Below the pieces are notes generated by a model, which worked only from the letters and a program-made list of their open reading frames with translations, was not told where the DNA came from and did no database searches. 64,000 nucleotides of DNA, from the NCBI GenBank assembly GCA_947652605.1, contig OX393578.1, positions 58,473,415 through 58,537,414 of the forward strand, read 5' to 3'. This document shows positions 1 to 8,361 of this stretch, piece by piece; the stretch's first letter is position 1, and each line of letters opens with the position of its first letter. Source of the stretch: Elmis aenea (lineage: Eukaryota; Arthropoda; Insecta; Coleoptera; Elmidae). Made by a program: the position numbers and the translations under genes.

Positions 1-78
1 TAACTGTAACGTACTTCCTACCTAGCCTATTCTAGCGAGTGACATTTAGAATTTTTTGCTATTAAAATCGTCATTTAA

Positions 79-330
79 TTGAATCAATTGATTCTAATAA
101 GCGGTGTGTACTGTACTTCAATAAAACTTACTAAGTTTGATCTAATGTTATTGTATCCTCCCATACTTGACACGAAAACATCCGAGTACATTACATCTAC
201 TAGTAGTTCAAATAAACGCTTTAGTTCAAATATCGCGCGTAACCATAGTAACACACACGATTTGCTCGGTGGGCCCGGAAAGCGAGATAGAAATATACTT
301 TCATATGTGTTAGAAGGAGATGCAGTATAA
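79..330 (+). other. Unassigned open frame, possible upstream exon
   Basis: An 83-codon open frame lies upstream of the first supported exon of the plus-strand host gene. Its second half is richer in CpG than its surroundings (around 230-300) and reads like protein (LLGGPGKRDRNILSYVLEG). I see no good splice donor in a phase that would join the exon at 1979, and I recognise no domain. It could be an exon of the same gene or a chance frame. Confidence 0.15.
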
Positions 331-404
331 TTATACGTCTGGGATATGTGTACAACATAGTTGCATTGTGGTAGTGTTATCCATATAGTTTATATGATCT
401 AAAG

Positions 405-1565
405 GCTGTATTACATTACACAATTTCTTGTTCAAGAAATTTTATACTAGATTGTACAGCTGTTGCCAAGTTACAATGTCGTAAATTGACATACGCGAAG
501 TGTCAGTTTACGACATAAGACGTGTTGTAACTTGGCAACAGCTGTACAATCTAGTATAAAATTTTTTGAACAAGAAATTGTACACAAAAATTGAAAACAC
601 GAGGTCAGAATATGAGACCATAGATATAGGGGTTCCACAGGGTTCCGTGCTGGGACCTCTGCTGTTTTTAATATTTGCTAATCAAATAGCCTTATGTTAA
701 ACATAGACAAGACTGAGTACATCAATTTTAGGTGTACTAGTAAAAAACCAAAAATAGAAATTGATAATATAAAATCAAACACATGTGCAAAATTTTAAGG
801 TTTATACTTGGACGAGTTTCTAAACTGGTCAGAACATATTAACCGTGTATGCAAAAAAATTAATTCTGGTTATTATGCCATTGCAAATTTAAAAAATACA
901 TTTGACATGAAATCGCTATTGAATGTTTATTACTCAATTATATACTGTCACTTAAATTATAACGTGGTTATGTGGGGAGATAGTACTAATTGTCACAGAA
1001 TATTTGTTTCACAAAAGCGATGTATTCGACTAATTTTTAATATACCTAGCAAAGATACTTGCAAACCTACTTTTGTAAAAAATAATTTGTTAACTTTCCC
1101 ATGCATTTACATTTATAAACTACTCTTGTTCGTTAAAATTAATGCACATAATTTTGTTAAAAATGAAAATGTCCATTCACATAATACTAGACATGGACAT
1201 TTATTTGTTGTTGACCAACATAAATCAAGTAAATTTAAAAAATCACCTGTATATATACCTAGGGAAAAAATGTTTAACAAGATGCCTAATAATGTGAAAC
1301 ACCTAAATTTTAATAGTTTTAAGAAAATGATAAAAAAATATTTACTACGGAAATGTTACTATACAGTAAACGAATTCTTGGACGATTCTATTGTCGAGAC
1401 TGATCTGTTCTAAATGTAATTTAAATGTGAACTTTTGTATTGTTAATGTATGTAGGTATTTATAGAACTTTTACTGACTTGTATATCCAGTTGTATTTTG
1501 GCTTAATACTAATAAATACTATTACTATTACTATTACTATAAGAAATTGTATAGTGTAATACAGC
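405..1565. mobile_element. Foldback MITE split by a retrotransposon
   Basis: The left part (405-582) folds on itself: the segment around 421-478 is the inverse of 523-582. Its outer end GCTGTATTACATTACAC reappears inverted at 1550-1565. Removing the insertion at 583-1540 and one copy of its 11-bp duplication leaves a palindromic element of about 190 bp. No coding capacity is seen. The target-site duplication of the MITE itself is not clear. Confidence 0.6.
583..1540 (+). pseudogene. 5'-truncated Jockey-like non-LTR retrotransposon
   Basis: The segment starts inside a reverse transcriptase: 600-690 encodes the RT motif GVPQGSVLGPLLFLIF. An internal deletion then removes the YADD catalytic region and joins to LMLNIDKTEYINF, the usual segment just after the YADD box. 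A stop interrupts the frame near 797. From 808 to 1413 a 201-codon frame covers the C-terminal part (WSEHINRVCKKINSGYYAI and NVHSHNTRHGHLF), which is typical of Jockey/CR1-type elements. It ends in a (TACTAT)n-type tail at 1511-1540 and is flanked by an 11-bp target-site duplication, AAGAAATTGTA, at 572-582 and 1541-1551. It is dead: truncated, lacking the endonuclease and the catalytic aspartates. Confidence 0.85.
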
Positions 1566-1978
1566 TATAAGGGCACAAACCAATTAACGGGAAAACTATT
1601 TATTTAAACAATAAGTTCCCAACTCAAAACGGGACGGATTTAAAAACAATTGGAGGATTTTTTTTTTAGTCACCAGTGTGAAACTGGAGGCGGGTTTCAA
1701 AACAATTAGGGGACCCCCTTTTTAGTAGTCGCTGCATAGAAAAGGTGGCGCAATAAAAAAGGAGATGAAAAAAAGGCCGTAAATGCAAAAAGGTTGAGAA
1801 ACACTAGATTACATGTTAAATTATTTAGTTGTATAATTTTTTAATATAAATTAGCTTAATAAAATTAATAAGACTACACCTAATGAAGAGATGAGATTTT
1901 TAAGGCTCGTTTCGACTTAATAGTTTTTATTTGTAAGAATCCTACTGTAAGAGTCTCAAGATTTTTTTTATATTACAG
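1566..1978 (+). other. AT-rich probable intron sequence
   Basis: No gene or element is recognised here. It leads into a pyrimidine-rich tract and an acceptor (TATTACAG) at 1971-1978, so it is probably intron of the host gene that follows. Confidence 0.4.
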
Positions 1979-4421
1979 ATTAGATTGCCGACTTTGGAAG
2001 TGCGTCTCAGTTAGATTGGCTGCAGCAATTTTAATGGACACGCCGGCGTACCAGTCTGCAACTCAAGAGAAAATACGCTCTGCACTGGAACGAGCGTTCG
2101 TTCCAAATCTTTCTCGTTACAAAATGTTTACGGTGAACGACATGATGGAGGATATAGTCCTTATCGAAGGCATCGTCGTCGACTTCATCACCAGGGAATA
2201 TTACACAGCTCCTTGTCACATTCCCAGGTAATTTCTCGCAAGCTTATCACTGACGGAGTATTACAAAATATAATAAAAACAATTTCAGGACCGTGCAGAA
2301 ACTAGTATTACCAAGAAGCAGTCTAATGCACTTGAAAACCACCATTGAAACTAAATTGATGATAATTCCGACGAGGGACGTTGATGAATTTGAAATCATG
2401 GAACATGAAGAACAAAATTCTCAAATGGTAATACCGAAAATTATTACAAAAAAGCGCCTACAGTTTTTATTTGTCTGTAGGTACAGAGGTCCAGCGTTTC
2501 AATGAAATGTCTTCAGCACACGGCACTTGATCAAGCTGCGAAACAGAAGAGAAGAAAAAGGCAATTGTTTAATTTAGGTGGGCGAAAGGCGGTGAAGCAT
2601 GGTGGAATTCATTCCAATGCCTCATCGTCGTTGCATTCGTCCAAAAGTCACAATAATATTGTAAGTGAAGACATCAAAACATAATTACAGCGCTGTGCAA
2701 ATTAATTGAGACAAACAGGATATCAATGAAACAAAAGCACCGTTACAAACTTAACTTATTCTCTATTTTTCAATTATGACCAACTTTCGCTTTAATTATC
2801 TCTTTAGCCTTTAATGCCACTAGTTTTCCAAACATTACTACTACTTCAGGATCCTTATCCGCACTTTAATAAGAATGTTATTCTTAGGTAATCTAACTAC
2901 CCGAGAAAATGAAATTTTAAAATGAAAATTGTCAGTCCGTTAAATATCTGTAACAATTTGAACCTCAAGAGAAAAGTTTCATCCAAGTACAATAAGTCTG
3001 AAAAGTTCTCTACTTTTTTTTGACAAAAATAAATGCAATTAAACTCGACCGTCAAAGCGTTGTAAAGTTTTTCACTACGGGTAATGGACTAAAATTTATC
3101 CATAAGAGAATGACTGATGTGTATGTAAATAAAGCCTCATCTTTATTCCAAATAAAATTATGGTCTAAGCAGTTTTGACAAGATCGATCCGAAATCAGGT
3201 CGGTCAATTAAGGCCAGAACTGATGACATGGTTAAAAAAAAAATTGTAAAAAAATATTTTTTTTGGGTCTCCCACGTACTTTCTTTGGTGGCTAGGTAAA
3301 TTACATAAAAATACGCTTAAAATTTCTATCATTTTAATTTTTGTTGCGCACTCCACCTTTGTTGTGTGTTTCGCTCGCGCTGCAGACTGCTATAGAGGGA
3401 TTGACCCCCTCTTCAGTCGTTAGAGGTCAGCGCTGCCGTTAGGAGTTGCGGGGCCCTGGGCAGAATCTAAAGGCGTGACATCTTTCTGAGAATATTTAAT
3501 GCAATTTTAACATTATTTTTGGTATGATTCAACATTCAACAGTATCATTAAACCTTCATGCTGAAGGAGAACGGTTTTGTTATAGAATAAAATACTGACG
3601 TAGAGGAGGTAAAATTGTATTCATTTCGTTTCAAAATGCGGGTCCAGGTTGCGCGTGGCCCCTGATAACGCGGGGCCCTGGGTGTAGGCCCATATCGCCC
3701 ATACCTAACGGCGGCCCTGTTAGAGGTACAAGAATAGTGGATAAGGATGTGGGATAGTCAAGGATGGGCAAGGATAGATGGAAGTACTGCTACAGCATTT
3801 GCCTTAACTGTAGGGGAAACTACCTGAAACCTTTACAATGACAGTTGGTCTTGGGATTCGAACCCATTACCTCCCGATTGCAAGTTAGGTTGTTAACACA
3901 ACAAGCCACCGTGCTCGGTCCATCTTTGTTGGATGAGCCTTCACAATAGCCCACAGGTTTTCGATCGGTTTCCTACCAACGTATTTACGTTTTGTTGAGG
4001 AAATAAATGTTTATTGAACTTGAAATCACATCTTGTTAGAACACCCTGTCATTGATTTATTACGTCGTCACTGCCAATTAAGATTTTAGATTAAAGTAAA
4101 ATAGTGAATAATAATAAATAGTGAATAAGAGTAGCATACGATTGGTGTAGACATGCACAAACCGTTCCGCAGCAAGTCTAAATTATTCTCAACTAATTTA
4201 GTCGGCACTGTATTTAGTCAAAAAAGTTTCAAAGCATTCAATTCAGGTACATTGAGACAATACTGTGCAATATTGTTAATGTTTTAATATTACAGGCGAG
4301 TTCTCTTGGTGGCGTAAGTGAAACACAAACTCTTTACGTGGCAGTAACTGACGAAAGAAGTGAAGAAATCTTCCATCAAAACGAGAGGCGCCCATCCGAA
4401 AGTGAAAACCGTAAAAATTAA
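1979..4421 (+). CDS. 3' end of a multi-exon host gene, product uncertain
   Basis: Four exons join in one frame: 1979-2227, 2289-2427, 2481-2660 and 4296-4421, with stop TAA at 4419-4421. Every junction has GT-AG: donors GTAATT, GTAATA and GTAAGT, and acceptors TTTCAG, CTGTAG and TTACAG. The 53-nt intron 2428-2480 must be removed, because reading through it hits a stop. The exons are CpG-rich compared with the flanks. The predicted tail includes FVPNLSRYKMFTVND, MEDIVLIEGIVVDF, PRTVQKLVLPRSSL, a basic stretch KQKRRKRQLFNLGGRK and a serine-rich linker. The pattern VLIEG...TREYYTAP...PRTVQKL resembles the cyclic-nucleotide-binding-like C-terminal region of sperm-type Na+/H+ exchangers (SLC9C). 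That is a weak inference from memory. The 5' part of the gene must lie upstream or outside the window. The last intron (2661-4295) is full of transposon debris. Confidence 0.7.
3428..3719. mobile_element. hAT-type MITE (292 bp)
   Basis: The ends are CAGCGCTGCCGTTAGG on the left and CCTAACGGCGGCCCTG on the right. They are flanked by a perfect 8-bp duplication, TTAGAGGT, at 3420-3427 and 3720-3727. The 8-bp duplication and CAG...CTG termini are diagnostic of hAT elements. No transposase is left. Confidence 0.85.
3728..3919 (-). mobile_element. tRNA-derived SINE
   Basis: On the minus strand the sequence starts with a tRNA-like head. An A-box-like TGGCTTGTTGTG (about 3897-3908) is followed by a perfect RNA polymerase III B box, GGTTCGAATCC (3854-3864). 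A tRNA-unrelated body follows, running down to about 3728. It sits next to the hAT MITE and inside the Tc1-like debris. It is probably a dead SINE copy and not a functional tRNA, because the acceptor stem does not pair. Confidence 0.6.
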
Positions 4422-4590
4422 CAGAACCTGGGAAAAGGCGACAGACTACTGTAAACATACCCGCCAAAATGAAGAATTAAGCAACCATTCATCTGAAAAA
4501 ACATTTGCTTCGTAATATTTTGTAAATACCACGAAATGCCAGCTGCTTCTATAAAAATATATTAATATAGGTAGGTTAAGACTCAAATGG

Positions 4591-4596
4591 AATAAA
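4591..4596 (+). promoter_or_regulatory. Poly(A) signal AATAAA
   Basis: A canonical AATAAA lies 170 nt after the stop codon of the plus-strand host gene, which gives a plausible short 3' UTR (4422 to about 4620). Confidence 0.5.
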
Positions 4597-4621
4597 TTAC
4601 ATAATGCGTTGATTAAGTTCT

Positions 4622-4950
4622 GATACAAGAATTAAATACGTTTATGTTTATAGATGCATTTTAATTTAAATCCTTTTTTTATTGTTTCTATACCCTCCAG
4701 ACCTATATACACATACGCAAAAAAGGCGAATGTATGGCAAAAGCCCCATAGTTTCTATCCAACGTACAAAGATATGTGTTCGAGGGTTTCTGGATATGTT
4801 TCTGCATATCGTTGACTTGGCAATATAGAATTCCTTTTAAATGAATGAAAAATTCGCAGCATTTCGCGTTTTTCTTCGTTATCAAAGTTCATTTTTACGA
4901 ATTTATTAATGTGGTATGTGGTATGCACATCGGTACATGTCGGTACGCGA
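4622..4950. other. No recognised feature
   Basis: AT-rich sequence after the host gene's 3' end and before the tandem-ended transposon. I see no gene, motif or repeat with support. Confidence 0.4.
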
Positions 4951-5013
4951 CAACTGGGCGACGGTTAACTGGGCGACGTGCCAACTGAGCGACGGTCAAC
5001 TGGGCGACAGGAA

Positions 5014-5600
5014 TGCTATATATTCCACGCGGGAATATATAGCATACCTTGCTCCTGTGGTAAAGTATACATAGGACAAACTGGCAGGAGTATACAAACG
5101 CGTCTCAAAGAACACGAAGGACAAACAACAAGAAAACAAGTCGATAAATCAGCGGTAGCAGAACACGCCCAGGGTACAGGACACAACATCCTCTTCAGAG
5201 AAACAAAACTACTGGCCCGCGCAAACCATTTCTGGCCAAGATTATATCGAGAATCATTGGAAATCATCAAGAACCCAAACAACTACAACAGAGACACAGG
5301 CATACAACTCCCAAACATCTGGAAACCAGTCATCACAAAATCACTGAGGCAGAACAAATCCATCAAGCGGAACGCCACGCCTCCACAAGCTGGATATATA
5401 AACCCAGCAACATCCCTCACAAATTAGTCGTTTTGAAAAAGACCAAGACACTATGGTCGAAACGTCAACTACTTCTAAATATAAATACAGAAGACGCGGT
5501 TCCAAACCCGGAAACCAAGATTGTATTATGGATAACGGCCGCGAAAGCCTCAAGAATAAAATAAAGTCTACTATCTTTTTGTTCATACAGCTGCATCAAC
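5014..5600 (+). pseudogene. Penelope-like element fragment, GIY-YIG endonuclease
   Basis: From 5035 the plus frame encodes GIYSIPCSCGKVYIGQTGRS followed by RLKEH. This is the GIY-YIG endonuclease domain that forms the C-terminus of Penelope-like retroelement proteins, with the CxC zinc-knuckle cysteines usual in that family. The frame runs to a stop at about 5425. The reverse transcriptase is absent, so this is a 5'-truncated copy. The first 17 nt (5014-5030) are an inverted copy of 5035-5049 and a few following bases, making a snapback at the 5' junction. The frame extends left into the host element's terminus, so an ATG at 4978 would be spurious. The 3' non-coding tail continues to roughly 5600. 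Confidence 0.85.
5424..5467 (+). ncRNA. Degenerate hammerhead-ribozyme-like motif
   Basis: A stem GACC/GGTC (5441-5444 and 5454-5457) is followed by GAAACG and then GTC, and an outer pairing CGTTT/AAACG is possible. Hammerhead ribozymes are established components of Penelope-like elements. Here the CUGAUGA box is replaced by TTTTGAAAA, so it should be inactive. Structural call by eye only. Confidence 0.3.
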
Positions 5601-6047
5601 AAACTTTATTTTACTATGTATCATATTATTAAAAAATGAGTATTAATCAATGAATGTGAAAAATGATTTTAATTTAAACTAAAATAATTAGTAATTTTAA
5701 TGTTATATACTTTTTTGTCTTAATGTAAATATGTTTGTTAACTACAAAATAATATTGATAAATGAATGAAAAAACTGTATTTTTGTCTTTATTCTAATAT
5801 TGTGCAATCATACTTCTTCATTTTTAAATTATTTTCGGATCACGTTTTTTGATCATATCTTTCGTGATTCTGCAAATTTCGATGTACGATATAGTTCTAC
5901 AAAATTAAGTAAGTATATTTAACCAATATTTACAAAAACAATCCATAAAATCGTGTGCTTAAGAAGCTAAGATGAGAGTTCAAAAATGTTTAAGTTCCTG
6001 TCGCCCAGTTGACCGCGTCGCCCAGTTGGCACGTCGCCCAGTTGACC

Positions 6048-6411
6048 GTGTCCGGATTAACCCTGCCTATGCGCGTGGGAATCGCCATTAGTGTACAAAC
6101 ACTAAAATACCTCTATGTGAACGCTACTCCTGCAGGCACGTTACAATACAATGCAATACTTTTTTATGTGAACGCAACTTTAATATTTTCTTATATGGGC
6201 GTATATTCTTTGAATGTAGGCAACTTGCCATACCCCTAAACTTGACTTCTTTGATATAAGCTACTTTTCCTACAAGCAGTACAAGGGGTATTAATTGATC
6301 TCCATACTAAGAATGTAAGAGATCAATACGATTAGTTCGTTTATGGGGAGTCGGAGTCGCACAGGTTTTACATCATAATGCATGCATGGAGATTCATCTT
6401 TTAGACTTAAC
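6048..6411. other. No recognised feature
   Basis: No gene or repeat is supported between the tandem-ended element and the hAT-like element. Short open frames exist but have no recognisable content. Confidence 0.35.
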
Positions 6412-8006
6412 CAGAGGTTCCCGATCTTTTTAAGATATTGTACCGGTTTGTGGTAGACAATATGGCGGCGTACCAGTAAGTAAATATTTTTGGAAAAACG
6501 GGCCCAAAAAAAATTCCTGAATTCTCAATTGATGACTGTTTTTTTTGTCGCTTGTCTCTCAAATATTTTGTCGAGCAAAAAAATACTAATCCTACAATAA
6601 AAGTTTCCTAAATTCCCAATTGATGACCTTTTTTTTTTAGGTAAATATTTTGGAAACAGAATGCAATGCTATATGTACAATTGTAATAAAAACAATTTAA
6701 TTTGTAAATACTTTTATTACACTAAATATAAATGCATGTGTATCATATACAGGGTGTTTCTTAAATATTGCGAAAAAAATCAGTTGGTGATTCCTTATCG
6801 AAAATTAAGAGGGGTCCTTCATATAATTTTTTTCATTAGATGCCTCCTTTGTTTTATATCTCAAATTTGGATAAATGTAGCAGATTGATATTTGGTGGAT
6901 GTTTTATACTTACAATTAGTAAAAGGTTTCTCATAGTAATATTTTCGATCATTTGTCACCTTCACAGGGGGCTGAAAAGTGCGACCCCGGTTGGTTTTTT
7001 TATCAGAACTTTTTGGTAGGTAGTTAAAATTTTGCAATATATTTTTTTTAAATTGATTTATTTAGAAACTTTTTTTGTTCTTTAGTTGTTCTCGTAAAGC
7101 CTACCGTTTTTGAGTAACAAAATAAAACAAACTATGGCAATGGCAACCACCAAAATGAGTCGGTTTATCTTGAAATATTTGATGGATCATGTCGACTTGT
7201 TTTATTTTTTACTTAAAAACAGTAGGTATGTTTTACGAAAACAACTAAAGAACAAAAAAAGTTTGTAGATAAATTAATCTTCCAAAAAAAAGTTTAAAAT
7301 TGCAAAAGTTCAACCCACCAAAAAGTTCTGAAAAAAAAACAACAGGGGTCGCACTTTTCAGCCCCCTGTGAAGTGGCAGATGATCGAAAATATTACTATG
7401 GGAGACCTTTTACTAAGTATAAAACATCTACCAAATATCATTCTTCTACATTTATCCAAATTTGAGAAATAAAATAGAAACCTAATTTTACGCTCCTCTT
7501 TAGAGGGGTGTAACTTCGAAAAGAGACATCTAAGAAAAAAAATATATATGAAAGACCCCCTTAATTTTCAATAAGGAATCACCGCCTGAATTTTTTTGCA
7601 GTATTTAAGCATAGATATAATAATAATTCTAATTATTGTAATTAATGTGAGGGTTGCGCCTGTTTACTTTTTATCAGTGTAGAAATATCTGTTCAATTTT
7701 GATCAGTTTAAGGCGAACATAAGACTCAAAATTAAGCAATGATTGGTTATTTTATTTTCGGTCTGAAATTAGCGGACATCAATCATTTTCGATCACCCGA
7801 TATAAACCGATAATTATTTTAAAATTAGATATGTGTCTACAAATCTGTCATCTTCTTCTTCTTCTACACGCATGTTATATCATCACATAACATAGATGCT
7901 ATATAAAAAAAATAAAAAAATAATTATTTCGTTTGCTTATCGCGTACCGGTAGCTTGACATTCGCGTACCGGGACCGGTACGCGTACCACAGATTGGGAA
8001 CGCCTG
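6412..8006. mobile_element. hAT-like element containing a foldback
   Basis: The left end CAGAGGTTCCCGATCT and the inverse of the right end CAGGCGTTCCCAATCT match. They are flanked by an 8-bp duplication with one mismatch: GACTTAAC at 6404-6411 and GACTAAAC at 8007-8014. Both ends also share a GTACCGGT-rich subterminal region. The interior is mostly a foldback inserted at 6750. No hAT transposase is seen. Two direct copies of a 34-nt segment (around 6517 and 6611) lie near the left end. Confidence 0.7.
6750..7613. mobile_element. CAGGGTG foldback element
   Basis: A TA is followed by CAGGGTGTTTCTTAAATATT. The left arm (6750 to about 7170) is repeated inverted in 7185-7613 (for example the AATCACCGCCTGAATTTTTT region), although the right terminus has decayed. 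No coding sequence is seen. It belongs to the CAGGGTG group found throughout the window. Confidence 0.7.
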
Positions 8007-8023
8007 GACTAAACCATGATATA

Positions 8024-8230
8024 CAGGGTGTCCAAATTCGAGTAAATGCATGGGGATCTCGCTTATCTTAAGATCTACGAGGTAGGTTAAATTAAGGCAA
8101 AGTTGCGAAATTAGATGCCCAGCAAATATCTGCAAAGAAAATTTTCATAGCTGTGTTAGTTCAAAAGTTATTCAAGAAAAACTGAAAAAATTGATTTTCG
8201 TTTTTTAGCCCCATTTCCTACATTTTTTAA
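8024..8230. mobile_element. Solo arm of a CAGGGTGTCC foldback
   Basis: TA plus CAGGGTGTCCAAATTCGAGT starts an arm nearly identical for over 100 nt to the left arm of the complete element at 49127-50032. The matching right arm is missing. It lies between the hAT-like element and the 3' end of ORC6. Confidence 0.7.
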
Positions 8231-8340
8231 GATATCGACAAACTGAAAGCACTTCTTCATGACAACTTCTTCCGCTTTATATTTTGAGATAACTACTAAA
8301 TATTAAAACAAATATAGTTGGAACATTACAAAAATGAATA

Positions 8341-8346
8341 TTTAAT
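8341..8346 (-). promoter_or_regulatory. Candidate poly(A) signal of ORC6
   Basis: ATTAAA on the minus strand, 16 nt past the ORC6 stop codon. An AATAAA also overlaps the stop itself. Which is used cannot be told from the sequence. Confidence 0.35.
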
Positions 8347-8361
8347 TTTAAATTGCTACAT

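Larger units (their letters stand above)
2691..4215. mobile_element. Decayed Tc1-like element(s) in the last intron
   Basis: The left end, CGCTGTGCAAATTAATTGAG (2691), and the inverted right end at about 4188-4212 (CTCAACTAATTTAGTCGGCA) look like one degenerate inverted repeat. Two transposase scraps lie inside. On the plus strand at 3186-3236 the frame reads DPKSGRSIKARTDDMV, matching the SGRP/TDDR helix-turn-helix region. On the minus strand at about 3925-3995 it reads GRKPIENLWAIVKAHPTKM, matching the C-terminal PIENLWA motif. The two scraps are on opposite strands, so either part was inverted or two elements are present. Confidence 0.45.
4951..6047. mobile_element. Element with tandem-repeat inverted termini
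   Basis: The left end (4951-5008) carries four near-copies of a 15-nt unit, GGTCAACTGGGCGAC. The right end (6000-6047) carries three copies in inverse orientation, with the same spacing and the same TGCC variant between units. Between them lie a Penelope fragment (5014 to about 5600) and anonymous AT-rich DNA. No transposase of its own is seen, so the superfamily is unknown. Multi-unit termini like these usually act as clustered transposase binding sites. Confidence 0.65.

Noticed and set aside
3846..3919. A genuine tRNA gene on the minus strand (perfect B box)
   Set aside because: The acceptor and anticodon stems do not form and a SINE-like body follows; better explained as a tRNA-derived SINE.
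4978..5034. ATG at 4978 as the start of the Penelope protein
   Set aside because: The first 18 or so codons are translated from the tandem terminal repeats of the host element; homology begins at GIYSIPCSCG (5035).
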